Below are positions 49,537 to 62,100 of a stretch of DNA of 64,000 bases, piece after piece (the first letter of the stretch is position 1; each line of letters begins with the position of its first letter). The stretch is taken from assembly GCA_038502055.1 (NCBI GenBank), contig JAXRKN010000039.1, positions 4,588,001 to 4,652,000 on the forward strand, written 5' to 3'. Source of the stretch: Tanytarsus gracilentus (lineage: Eukaryota; Arthropoda; Insecta; Diptera; Chironomidae). A model generated the notes under the pieces. The model searched no databases. It had not been told where the DNA came from and saw nothing but the letters and a program-made list of their open reading frames with translations. The position numbers and the translations under genes are program-made.

Positions 49537-50580
49537 TTACACAACTCTATCTTTAATTCCCGTTTCATACCACTTACAATCTTCTGTAAATGTCTGATCG
49601 GCTTTCTTCAAGTGCTTGAAAATTGATCTCGCTAAATTTGATTTTGCTCGACATTCAGCGATAATTTTTTCTCCATAAATTTGTTTAATTTGCTCAATGT
49701 CCATGTTGATGTGAATTTTAGATTCGGCTGATGTGAGACTGACACAGTTCCATGGTGACCATTCTTCGTTAATGTCCCATCGAGGGAGTCTTAAATCGGA
49801 TGTAATGTTGCATTGACTTAAGATGGAAATTCCATGCCAAATGTTCTCGATGATTTGTTTAATTTCAGTTTCAGTCACGATGAACGCGAAAGAAGACAAA
49901 GCACCACGTTTTCTTTCATCTCTTTGCACTCCACGTAAAATTGATCGATAGACACTGAGGTCAGTTTTGGCGGATTTTAAACTCGCACATTTTCGGCAGA
50001 GATCGAAAGATTTTTGCTTTGAGTGAATTGCAAAGCAGCTTGATGGCAGAACAGACTTGCATTTTTCACAAATTCTACAGGTTGGCTTAATTTGCTTTTC
50101 ACGGTCTTCATTTTTAATGACATCGAGAAAAACTGCAAGTTCTCTCTGCCTCAAAACTTCGAGTGCGTCATTTGTGACTCGACATTTCAATAATTGTCGC
50201 TCACGTTCAAATAAATTTTCGAGCTCAATAATTTTATTTGAACTTTCAGTTGCCAAAGCTTCACTTATGTCATTCAAAAGCCTCAAACGATCATCGAGAC
50301 TCGAACTTTTCTCACGAAGCAGCAAAAAAAGTTCTCCCAATTTTCTTGCTCTTTGAGTTTTGAGTGTGTCCATTTCGATTAGACAATCTCTGTAGCCGAT
50401 CCACTTAACAGTCTCACCACAACGCTGAATGACTTTGTCTTGACGCACAACTTGAATTTCTTTTTGAATTTCCAATCGACGTCTTTCGATGCCGTTTAAT
50501 AATTGAATTTCTTTTTCTAAAAGCAATTGCATCTCAACAATACGAGTGGGTCCAGTAAAATCAGCGGTGATTCTTTTAGT
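49537..50580 (-). CDS. Iqub: Iqub exon 3
   Basis: Acceptor TTTTCTCAG before 50580. It starts TKRITADFTGPTRIVEMQ, carries the coiled-coil-like helical region and the six-Cys cluster, and ends at TAA 49539-49537. The antisense ORF at 50057-50356 is a shadow. Confidence 0.9.
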   Translation of the reverse strand, partial: TKRITADFTGPTRIVEMQLLLEKEIQLLNGIERRRLEIQKEIQVVRQDKVIQRCGETVKWIGYRDCLIEMDTLKTQRARKLGELFLLLREKSSSLDDRLRLLNDISEALATESSNKIIELENLFERERQLLKCRVTNDALEVLRQRELAVFLDVIKNEDREKQIKPTCRICEKCKSVLPSSCFAIHSKQKSFDLCRKCASLKSAKTDLSVYRSILRGVQRDERKRGALSSFAFIVTETEIKQIIENIWHGISILSQCNITSDLRLPRWDINEEWSPWNCVSLTSAESKIHINMDIEQIKQIYGEKIIAECRAKSNLARSIFKHLKKADQTFTEDCKWYETGIKDRVV

Positions 50581-51617
50581 CTGAGAAAAAATAATTAATT
50601 ATTAAATTAAAATTAAATTGCGACCTACCTCTGTCTCTTTCCATGTCGATATTTGAGCCAAAAGAGAGTCAAAGTCTTTCTTAGTTTTAGGAAATTCTCC
50701 CGACTTTCGATTCATGTTGATGTAATCTTGCTTAATTCTGTCCTCGCGCTTTTTCTTCCTCGCTTGAATTTGTCGAAACTCAGCCGCTTTTTCTCTTACA
50801 CAAACTTTCAATCGATGAGTTCTGAAGTTTCTCTGAATCATTCGAACTTTTTTAACGAAATCTATTCGTTTTTCCATCTCTTCGAAGCTTTCATATTTCT
50901 CGTGCGGTTCAAGCTCAATATCGGCATTTTTTTGAAGAAACAAAGCGTCATTGGCATCGCCAAAATTCTGAGTCGATTGATCGACTTTCGTGTGAGTAGA
51001 TGAAATTTTTAAAACTGCCGTTTGCGTGTCACGTGAATATTTATCTAATGTGAGTTTATCGATTTGTTCTTCAGTGGGGCCAGTTTGAGTGAAAGCGTGA
51101 TGATACTCGATATCTAAATGATTAATTTATAAAAATGTTTTAAATTATTAAAGCACTCACTTGTCTTTTTGTGAACGAATCCACCTAAAAATGGCTTTTT
51201 AATCGACTTATTTTCAATTTCCACCATCAAATCCTTCACAGTGACTTCGCCATTTTCATCTTCATACGGAATGTGTACGGTGATAATTTCCGATAGTGTG
51301 AAAGTGCTAAAATAAACGCTCGCATCCAACACAACTCCATTAGTCAAAGCTTCATCAGTGAGCTTTAAGTTAATTTCAATAATTCCAAATTCATTAAGAA
51401 GAAGATTTGAAATCAAAATTTCGTCTTCAATCTCTTCGTCTTTTTGAAGCACATGAAAATCCTCCGATGAAATTGCGAACCGCCTCGCGATGTCTTCTTT
51501 TAATTTTTCAATCGTTGTGTTTTCAGATAAATTCACAGCCAACACATTTTCAGTGTCATCTGGCAGATGAATTTTCACCGTAATTAATGAAGATTCTAAA
51601 TTTTCAGTGAGCGACAT
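49537..51617 (-). CDS. Iqub: IQ motif and ubiquitin-like domain protein (3 exons)
   Basis: CDS complement(join(49537..50580, 50629..51113, 51161..51617)), 661 residues; human IQUB is about 790. In mammals IQUB is a ciliary/flagellar protein tied to radial spoke 1 and sperm motility. The sequence shows an N-terminal ubiquitin-like fold (about 12-88), the family segment KPFLGGFVHKKTNIEYHHA (about 141-159) across the first intron, an IQ motif IQRNFRTHR (about 245-253), a long charged helical region, and a Cys cluster CRICEKC...C...CRKC (C482, C485, C488, C496, C509, C512) suggestive of zinc binding. Introns are 47 and 48 bp, GT-AG, phases 1 and 0. The shorter length reflects a reduced N-terminal extension. 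Identity rests on motif order and the PFLGGF/EYHHA block. Confidence 0.9.
50629..51113 (-). CDS. Iqub: Iqub exon 2
   Basis: Acceptor CATTTAG before 51113; donor GAG/GTAGGT at 50629/50628. It encodes IEYHHAFTQT, the Thr/Gln-rich linker, the IQ motif and a basic helix, ending WKETE in phase 0. Confidence 0.9.
51161..51617 (-). CDS. Iqub: Iqub exon 1
   Basis: ATG 51617 in good context (AAAATG) to donor A/GTGAGT. It encodes the ubiquitin-like domain and the start of the PFLGGF block, ending in phase 1. Confidence 0.88.
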
Positions 51618-54600
51618 TTTTATAGAAATTTAGAATTTTTATATTTAGAAAATTGTTTTGTTGTCATAATAAAGTGCTCTAAGAGGTTGCTAAGATTATT
51701 TTGTTGTCTAGTGTCGGAATTTTAATGACACATCACATGCGAGGGAATTTAAGGATTCAAAACACGATTTTAATATTAAGAAAACTGCAAAAAAATTAAA
51801 TAATTTTCGATATTTGAATTTTCTCTTTTTATTTTTCATTTTTGTCATTTTTCAGTTTATACTGTATGCATAATGTTTTTTTTGATCTTATAAGAATGTT
51901 TTTTTTTATTTTGTCAACACGTGAGTTATCAATTGTGTTTCACTCTTTTTATTTTCTTGCACATTTAACCTTATTAATGTGAGGAGAAATCGAAAGAAAT
52001 TTTAAATTTCTTCACTTGCATGTGAACTGCGTGTTTTGTGAGTGTGTTTTTGTGTGTGTGTAATGTACAACACCTGAATATTTAATCATCTGATTGAATT
52101 TCTTTATCCTTTCAATTTTATTTTTTTCTTCTTTTTAAAGCAATTCGGATAAAAATTAAAAAGATTTTTTTCAACAGGAAAAAGTTGCGCGTGAGTGATT
52201 TTGCAGAAGAGAGGAGGAGAGAAGTAGAAAGAGAGAAAAACGATTTGAATTTTTTACGAATTACTATGGAGATTTTCATTTTATTTAATAATTAAACATT
52301 CATACCGTCGTCAATGATTTTTTTTCTTCATCTTCATATAGCACAAGTATCAATTTTCTTTGTTACCATTTAGTAAAGACTTTTTGATGTCCACTTTTTA
52401 TAAATATTTCATCAGCAACAGCAGTTAGTTACTTCATCTCATCGTTAAGGGTTTTCTTCTCGTTTTTTACAAATAGGTTATTTTTTTATTACATTTATCA
52501 CTCAAGGTCTCAATTTTTTATTTTTTATTATTTTTTACTCATCGAAGGATAATTTTTCAATAGATTGGATTTTTTTAGATATAATTTTTTTGTTTCTTTT
52601 TTTAGGTCGTATTTTTTCACAGTTAGTTTAAGCTGTTGATGGCAAGATAAGCTTTAATTAAAAATGTTTCAATTTTTTTCGAATAGCAAAATTAAAAAAA
52701 ATATTTGAAATTTTGGCTAAAATTTACGATCGAATTTGTGTTTTTTAAATTTTGTACTGAGAATTTTTTAAATAAATTTGGCAGCCAAATTATTTTGATC
52801 ACTTTATATAAAATTTACCAAGCCATAAATTTCAGCCAAAATTTCACTGGTTCAATCTTCTCATTTTTAGTTTTCAAACGCAAACTTTTTGTTTTTATCA
52901 AACCGAGCACTTAAAAATTTTAGTTTTTTTATCGCGGAAAAGAGCAGAAATATTATGCAGCTATAATGATATGTATGCTTTTAAACACATTCTTTCTCGT
53001 CAATGGATGATTTTTCAATGCCATAATTTTTTTGAGCTTTTTTTAAGGATGCGATGATGCAATTTTTAATAGATAAGAGGCAGCATTAGAGAAGAATGCT
53101 AGTAATTAATAATTTATTCGAGATTTACAGTTGCGAATAGATAAAGCGATATTATGAATGAAGTAAATTGGATCCAAATATCAATAGTCGAACATTAGAA
53201 ATAATTTGTCTCTATCTATAATACATATGGCTTCTTTTACTGATTAACTTCCACCCCCCTCTTCATCATCATCCTATATGTTTCTTTATAGTTTTTTTTA
53301 CTGGCGAAGGTCAACAAGTTACAATATGTTGTTGATGTTGATTTTTGTGTTAGTTTTTAATAAATGTATTGTCATTTTTCAAATGGATATTTAAGAAAAT
53401 TTAATGACGAAACTTTTATGTTGTGTGTATGATTTTCTGTACAATCAGCAAAAATTCTTCATCATTAAAAGCGCTCAAATTTCTTCTTTGTGTTCAGCTA
53501 TAAATCCCAATAACTGCATGGGTTGAATAGATTTTTGTTGAATTTTTAATTAATTTTTTTAATGTGGAAAAATTCAACACCAACCAAGCAACTCTCAAAA
53601 ATACTTTCTCACTATATATTTTTTGAATCAATTTTTAGAGTGGCAGTATTTTTTTATAAATCATTTTATCAAGATTCAAAATATAATTTATTCAATTTTT
53701 TGATATGTTTTTTTAGAGAAGATTAAACTGAGAAATGAAAATCAATGAGAAAAGTCGATTTAAGATGAATCCAATTGTTGTGAGAAATTTTTATGTTTGA
53801 AATTATTCGGCATATTTTTCTTTTTTTTCCATCAATATTTATTTTTAAGAAAGGCACCAAACAGATGTTTCTTTTTACAAGATTTTTATTTTTATTTTTG
53901 TTAATTTTTTTTGCGGATCGTTTGATACTTCACATACCGATTGAACTGATATTGTTGCATATAATTTTTTGAAGAATTCCAAGAATGATTCGAGTAGTAA
54001 ATTTTTGTGATTACTGCTTGTGTTTATGATGTCTACATGTTAAAAAAGCTACATATTTTGTTCACATTTTCCTTGAACATAAAGAAAATTGTAGGAGAGA
54101 AATTTGAATTTTTATCGTCGGAGGATTTAATCATCCTTGTGGAGATTTTAAAATTTTTTATGATTTATTAAAAATAAATAATTTTAAAATATCCACAAGT
54201 GCATTTTTGATTTGTAAAACAAATATAGAGAATTAATTTATTTCATTAACTCTTGAGCATAATTTTTTTATTAATAGAGAACAATTAACAAAGCTTTAAA
54301 TTTTCTCAATCAACGAGAAAATCGAGGGAAAAATGCATTTTATTTTCGACTATTAAAATAAGAGAGAGACAACGATTTTATATATCAGGGGATGGGGAAA
54401 GGGAAGTAGAAAAACATGAACAGTGTAAGTAATTAACTCTGGAAAAATTCTCAATATATTTGTCTAGGTAATGATGTATAATTTACGATATAGTGAAGAT
54501 AAATAACAAAAAAGCTTTTTTTTAGGAATGGTACAGATAGTTGTATGTGTGTGTTGTGCTCAGACTCACTATAATAATTCATTATATGTCAAAAATACAA

Positions 54601-55520
54601 TAGAAATTTTTCACGCATTACTTTTTTATGTAAGCCCGATTGCAAGGATAATTAATTATTGTTGTGATGTCGATTATGGAGGAAATTAGATTTTTGGATG
54701 TCTAAGAAAGTCAAAAAAGTGAATTTTAAATTTTTCTCCATAATCTCCATTCAATCTATGAATCGATATTTAACGAAAGAAATTTTCAATCAACAAGATC
54801 TTTTTTTTTAAATTGCAGAAGCATTTTTCTCATTTTTAATGTGCGTAGATTTTATTCACTTTGAAATATAAGTTTTTTTCTCATCATCATTTTTAAGTAG
54901 CTACAGTAGATACAATAAAAAGTTTTCTTTATTTCTCAATTTTTTTTGTTGTTACGCGAAGGGAAAATTTATCATTTTTTAACGATTATTGTACATCAAA
55001 AAGTTTTATTTTTTAATGGCTATAAAAGACTTCTTTTTTCTCGTTCACCTTCTCACGTGTTAATTAATTACTTTTTTTTAGCTCATCAATTAATTGAGAG
55101 TAAGAAGGAGAAGATATTGGAGGAAATATTCATTATCTTTAATATTTAATATGCTTACAATCATCAACATTAATTAAATTTAATACTATACAGTATTGTT
55201 CATACCCCCAATCAATATAATTACATAAGGTCATAGTTAATATTTTACAACTCTGCGCATTCCACCATTGATAGTTTAATTTCAATTGATAGATAAAGTC
55301 TATTTCGATTAAACTTCAATTACTCTCTTTTATTATCAATGTAATAACTTTTTTTTACGCTAAATGCAATATTTTTTTGTTTAAATATATTTTAACTTTC
55401 TTTTTGTCATTGTCGCAGTTTTTTTAATGTGAGATCATGCACTGCATTTTTTTGTATTTAGAGATAATATTTAATGACTAGCTGATAATTTGATAAACTA
55501 GATTGCTCCAATGGTATGGG
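51618..55520. other. Noncoding region, probably mostly Rbp 3' UTR
   Basis: This very T-rich (plus strand) stretch lies between the Iqub start and the Rbp stop and has no coding signal. The first minus-strand AATAAA after the Rbp stop is at 55334-55329, about 190 bases on, and many more follow, so a short and several long 3' UTRs are possible. The Iqub promoter must lie near 51618-51800; no TATA/initiator pair stands out. Confidence 0.5.
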
Positions 55521-56117
55521 TTATTTTCCTCCTAAGCCGAATTTCATAAATATCAATTCTTTGCCCTTCGAGAGCATATCACCTCCCGGTACTGCGCCAG
55601 CCACATCACCTAATTTCGACATTAAACCAGGCTGTCCTTGCTGATTAACACCTGGCTGTTGCCCTTGCTGTTGTTGTCCCTGTTGCTGTTGCTGCTGTTG
55701 ATTTCCACCACCACCGAATGGCATTCGTGGACCACTAAAGAGTGATGACGAGAAAAAGCCCGTCGATTGTGACGTCGTCATTGGCGGTTGTTGCATATTA
55801 TTATTATTATTCATATTATTATTCACTGGACCTCTCATGTTCATCATATTCTGTTGAGGGTTCTGCATGCCCATACCCATTCCCATGCCTTGTTGTTGCG
55901 GCTGTTGTTGCATCATTGGATTGGCCCCCATTTGTTGTGCTTGTTGAGGTGTTTGATTTCTAATGCCGCCCATCATGCCACCTTGCGGCGTCTGTTGTTG
56001 TTGCAATTGTTGTCCTTGTGGTCTTATATTATTACTATTATTGGCTCCTAACATATTTTGCTGCTGCTGCTGTGGAGTTCTATTTTGATTTTGCATATTA
56101 CCAGCGGCCGCCATCCC
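55521..56117 (-). CDS. Rbp: Rbp terminal exon, Gln/Met/Asn-rich tail
   Basis: Acceptor TTTTTTAG before 56117, phase 0, starting [20 protein letters not shown]. The tail is prion-like (Q, M, N, G) for about 110 residues, then [19 protein letters not shown], another poly-Q block, and a more ordered end: [33 protein letters not shown], stop at TAA 55523-55521. The conserved-looking amphipathic end ([14 protein letters not shown]) may be a functional motif; I do not recognise it. Confidence 0.82.
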   Translation of the reverse strand, partial: GMAAAGNMQNQNRTPQQQQQNMLGANNSNNIRPQGQQLQQQQTPQGGMMGGIRNQTPQQAQQMGANPMMQQQPQQQGMGMGMGMQNPQQNMMNMRGPVNNNMNNNNNMQQPPMTTSQSTGFFSSSLFSGPRMPFGGGGNQQQQQQQGQQQQGQQPGVNQQGQPGLMSKLGDVAGAVPGGDMLSKGKELIFMKFGLGGK

Positions 56118-59100
56118 CTAAAAAATTCGAGGGATGAGAGGAAGGAGAGTTTAGTAATACTTACTCGAGATTGTTATAAGCTTCAATGTGAAAATTATGT
56201 GAACTACATTGTTGTGCTATTGAAATTTGTTATGGAGAGATTTAAATGAGGTCAAGGTTAATGTCACTCGATTAAGGCGATGACTTAAACTACAGTTATA
56301 AAATTAACTAATTTCTGCATTTTTCAATGCCTAAAAATGTTTTTCGTGAAATTTGCATGCAAATGTTCAAACCATTGCATGATTATTTTTTAATGAATTA
56401 AAACTGTGAAACTTGAGTGCAAATTTCATCTTGACCTCATTTCAATCATCCCAACTCTAGCTTGTTAATTTTTCTAATACGAAATGAATATTTTATAGCA
56501 CAACATTGAGTAAGTTATTTTTTAAAGTTTGAAACCTATTGTTATATATTTCATTGACTATATTTTGATTATAATAAAATGTTTCTAAAATAAATTTAGA
56601 TTGAAAACTGATTTTTAAAATAAATATAGTAGCAAAAAAGAGACTGAAAGGATAAAATGTGAGTTGTTTATTGTGTATCACATCAACATTTAAACTGACT
56701 GAAAATGGGTTTTTAATTAAATTAGAGAAAGAAGAGAGAAATAAAGGATCTAATTTTACATCAATTATGTGAGGAAGGAAATGCTTCTAAATTTAACGTC
56801 AAATCAAAAACTCTACAACTACGACATCAATCTACCGACGAAAGTTATTTTAGCAAAACAACTTCCAACGTGTGCACTAAATACTTAACCGAAGAATAAA
56901 AAGCTAAAAGCTGTTTTTATAAAATCATAAAGGAAAAAAGCAACAAGTGAAGAGAGAGAGAGAAAGACAGAGAAGAGTACATCGAACATCCATTTGCAGG
57001 TGATAATGCAGAATTATTTTTCCATAAATCCTGATGATGATCTTCAGAAAACATAGACTTCCCTGCCCGTTTATAATTCATTCAAAATTTTCTCGCGACA
57101 TTTTTTTATCTCATTTTCATGATAAAAGAAAACTATAAAAATGTTTTTCATAAAAAGCGCGGTTTTTGATGTACACAAAAAGATAAAAAATTTATAAGTT
57201 GAACTCAAAAAAATAATTAAAAAATTTAAAAATGTGTAGTTAAAGAGAGAGACTCATTCATAGTGTCAATAATTTAATCAACAGGAAGAGAGAAAGTAGA
57301 AGGACAGGAATTTAATGAAGTTTTCATCCATGTTCAAAATTAGATGCTAACTTTTGCGTCAAGTCACATATCAAGGCAAAAGACATTTCATTTAAACTTC
57401 ATAAACAGGATGCAAAAATATTTTACAGTTTTGGGGATTTTAAATTCAGATGCAATTAATGGATTAAGCAGAATTATGTCGGACATTAAAATTAGTAGGT
57501 TTAAAAACAGTTTAATTTTAAAAGAAATTAATTTCGAGATGAAAACATTTAAAAAATTTACAAAACTAAATTTTAAATTTTCAAATATCTTCTAGTGTCC
57601 AACCCTTATTCAAAAACTATCTAAACAAAATTTTCATCATTTAATCTAAGGACATCTCACATTATCGAACGAAAAAGAACTAAAAGGGATGAGCAAATTT
57701 GAATTTATTACAAAATTATTTATATATGAAAGCATTTTTGGATATATTTAAATCATTGAAGCCATTTAAACTGACTAAACACATTTATTAAAAAAGATAA
57801 AAATAAATCTATGCGCATCATCGAACTAAATATATTTAAAAATAAATTCAGATAATAATTTTCCTGCCTAGTTTTTTATAGGGAGTTATAAAATTATACA
57901 AACTTAAAACTTTTTCAGTCAGAGAAAATTTGATGGAACTTTTCGGGAGAAAGCATTTGATGGAAGATATTTGCAGGTGAAGGTTAACGAGCCTATTCTG
58001 ATTTTTTTAATATTGGATATTTTAATGAATAGCAAAATTATTTTAGAGAAAGGTGAGCTTTGTTTGGTGAATATGTGAGGTTTTTGGTGAGAGAGAGAAG
58101 GATGCTTTTAAGTAAATAAATATGCAATGAAACACAAAGAAACTAAAAGTTCAACTTAAATCGACGAAAGCACGTTTCGCTAGAAAAAATAAATAAACGA
58201 TATGAAAATTATAAGAAATCATAAAAATAATTCTTTGTTCATATCTTTTTGAGTGTTTTTTTGAGAGTGAGAAACGTAATAATTAAACTTTTTACGAACG
58301 GTGGTTAAAAAGTTTAGTTACCTGCATTTGTTGATCTGGGGCAGGGTGGCCCGTGTTATCTAAAAGTAGTAAGAAGGGGAAGTAGGGTGAGCATCTAGCA
58401 ACAAATAACATAAAAGACTCGACACAGCAGTTTGAGTGGATTTCTGATTAAATTTCACATTGCATGAAATCTTCATTCTTAAGTCTCGGGATCGATTCTT
58501 TTAAGAAAAATTTAAATCATAACGGAACTACTTTAAAAATCATTCGATAAAATTATAAACTAAAAAATAAAGTGATGATGCTTTTTTGCTCTTTGTAAAA
58601 TCCCGTAAAAAAGTACTTCCTTAAATTTTCGGCAGCCTTAATAATTTTTTCATTGACATTCAAAAGGATTAAACAATTTCATTCATTTTTTCGGCATAAA
58701 AGGAAAGAAATAGAGAGCTTCCAAGTAATTCATTTTATAATTATTCTTAATATTGTGCGCACACACTGAACACTTAAAGCTGATTGATTCAGAATAAAAA
58801 TGTCAAAAACAAAAAAATCATGGAAAGAATGGAAAAAATTTAATTTTCCAAAATTGTGCTGATAATAACCTGAGATGTAATTAGGGATAATTTTTAAGAG
58901 AGAGACTTGATGCGATTTTTGAGAGGGGTTAAATTAATGTGAGATATAATGAATTGTGTTTAAATTACTGGATGTTTAAAATAATTTCAACTATGAGGAA
59001 AAGTTGATAAACAAATTTGAGTCAACATATTTTTTCCGCCTCTCAAAAATCGATTCAAATTACCCAATAAAATATATTTTATACTTTTTCCAATTAAATT

Positions 59101-62100
59101 CACATTCAATCCAAAAAAAACTTTTGGTTCACAAAAAATCACACACGATATCACATCTCAACTTATATATCTCACACACAATATTCAATTAATAAAGAAA
59201 ATGAAGGGAAATTAGTACAATGATCAACGATAGAAATGATGAAAGATTTTTATCTAATAATTATTTTCTAAATACATATTTAAAAGGTTATAGGAAAATC
59301 ATAAGGTTTCTCTTTGGTCGTATATAGAAAGGAAAATAAATTAAAATACATTGAAAAATCAGAAATAAAAAGTTTCCTCGTGTGTGTTTTGTATGGGAGA
59401 GGAGGGTAGAACATAAACATACTTAAAATTTTATTTTATCAGTTGATGCTCAGGGTATGTAAAGTATAAGTTTTATGTTAGAGGAGAAAATCATACAATT
59501 GGAAAGAAAATATGCATGGAGATGAGATGAATATTATTCATAAAAAAATTTGTGTATAAAAAAGTATTCGTTAAGAAATTTGCAAAATAGTTTCATCATA
59601 AAAAAGTGAGAAGGAGAGACGAAATTTAAAAGTTTGTTCAGTGTTTTACCTCTGTATAAAAAAGCTCTTAAATAGCTAGATTATTATTAGAGAGTATTAC
59701 AGAAGAGTGGAAAAGTTTGTCATACAAATAAAATATATTTTAAGAAATCTGTTCAGGGTTTAATGTTTCAGAATCATGTCATCAAATTTTTTTGTACATC
59801 GTCGATATTTTTTGAATTTATAATTTTTTTTGCAAATGTATTTTTTACTTAAAACATAATCATACCTTTTCGCTGATTCATACCACCCATCATGTCGCGG
59901 GGTGGTGGGCGTGGTCCAATGGCTCCAGGTCCCGGTGCTCCCATTCCAGGTCCAGCTATGCCTCTACCTCGTCCTGCAAGATTTCGTTGAGCGACATTTG
60001 AGGCTGAAGGTCCACCCTGTTGTGAATCGGCATCCGCTAAGAAATTAGAAGGAACTAATCCTCGAATACCATCGAGTTCTCCCATGTAGAAGCCATCCTC
60101 GTCCATTTCACCATAGACGAGGATCATTTGTCCCGTTCGGAAACTCAATTCCACCTGCAGTTAGTTGGAAGAAAAAAGAGAAGAAGAAAGTGGGTAGGGC
60201 GGCATCAGAATTTAAGCTACAACTACTCTACGATTATATTTAAGAGACTACAAATGAGGGTTAGTTTAGGGCCTCACCTCGGCATCTACATTAGGACTAA
60301 GTTCTTGAGGATCATAGTCATATAATGCGACCATTCTTCTCACGGGCATGTTTGCAAACATGTCACCCCATCGATCGCGACTAATTCCTCGAACACTTGG
60401 TTGGCGGGGTCCACTCGGTTGTCCTACAGCACCGTCTTCAATTTCCTGCACCATATTGTGCGGTACATAGCCTCGTCGTCCTCTCAGCTCACCCCAATAA
60501 AATCCATCAGGGTCTTTATCACCGTATACCTGAACAAAATTTCAATAATAAAATATCACAAATTAAAAAATTAGTTTATCTCACTTTGATTGTGTCTCCC
60601 TCGCGGAAAGGCAATTCTTCTTCACAGCTTTCGGGATTAGGGCTCATCGTAGTTGGATCGTAATCGAATAATGCCAAGAAATAGCGAAGTTTTCTTTGTT
60701 GTGGATTTTGTTGCTGTTGTTGCTGTGACATTGGTCCACGTTGCTGTTGTTGCCCTGGTTGCATTGACATGCGATTTTGGTTCATTGGATTCATTTGATT
60801 CATCTGATTCATTTGATTAGGATTCTGTGGTCGAGGACCTCTCATGCCGCCTTGCATGTTTTGCATGTTTTGCATATTGTTTGGCATGTTACTGTTTTGC
60901 ATTGAATTAGGTCCTTGCATGTTCTGCATTGCATTAGGTCCTTGCATGTTTTGCATGCCTCCCTGGCCCTGCATCGGTCCATGCATTCCACCTTGCATAT
61001 TTCCTTGCATGCCTCCTTGCATCTAAAATAGAAAAGAAGTGAGAAATGTTAAGCTTTTATTCTCATCATGCCAAATCGTGTACAATGTGCAAAAACAAGT
61101 CTTTTACTCAAATATATATAATTTTTACAACATATCATATTTAGTTATACATTATTTATATATGGATAGTTTTTGAATATAGTTAACATCTTTATGGAAA
61201 AATCATGTACTTTTTGGATGTATTTTTTTCTCTAACATAATGCATTCAAGTCAAATAGAGAGAGAAGGAAATATAGTCACAGATATAATATGGTGTGAAA
61301 TTTCAAGCCACATGACGTGTATATACTATGAGAAAGTGTTAGATGTTAGTTTTAGGGGTAAATATATCATTTGAAAGTCAATCAACTCAAAATCATATAG
61401 GAAATATTTCAACAAAGAAATAGAGAGATATGGAAGGTTTCGATAGTGCATATCGCGAAAATAGAAAAAACTTCACATTAATTGAACGAACGGAAGAGAG
61501 AGATAAAACGAGGCTACAAGGAGAAATAGAGAAAGAAAGAGACAGTGAGAGAGAGGCAGGCATTGTAATAATTATTAGAAGAGTTTTCACTTATTACGGG
61601 AATTAACAATCAACACTTTCGTTCTGGCAACACATGATATATTAACCTGAGGCTGTTGTTGCTGATGATACTGATGTTGTGGTGATTGTTGATGATGTTG
61701 AGCGTAAGAAGAAGATGAGGGTAATGGCGATGGAGGAACGGTGCTATTGCGCCTTCCATGTCGACCATTATTTTCGCCCTCTTGATATTCACTTTCATCA
61801 CTAATGTAATCAGCAGACTCGAAATTTTCTTTCGTTACTTCTATCGAAGGAACACCTCCGCTTTCTTGCTGACTATTATTAGCATTTTGCTTGTATGATT
61901 TTTGCTTTATTATTTTTTTTCGCATTTTGATGTGGTTTGTTATTGAAATATATTGCGTTTAATGGTTAAATTTAGAGATTTTATTTTTTAAAGTATATAA
62001 GTGAGTAAGTGTCGAGATGCGAGTCGTTAGTTATAATCTCAATTCTAAACTAGCGAGTCACCTCTCTAAAGGTAAGTGTGAATTTTTTTTTCAAAAGCCA

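Noticed and set aside
55742..56051. ORFs on the plus strand opposite the Rbp terminal exon
   Set aside because: Leu/His/Tyr-rich readings of the CAG/CAA repeats antisense to a well supported exon.
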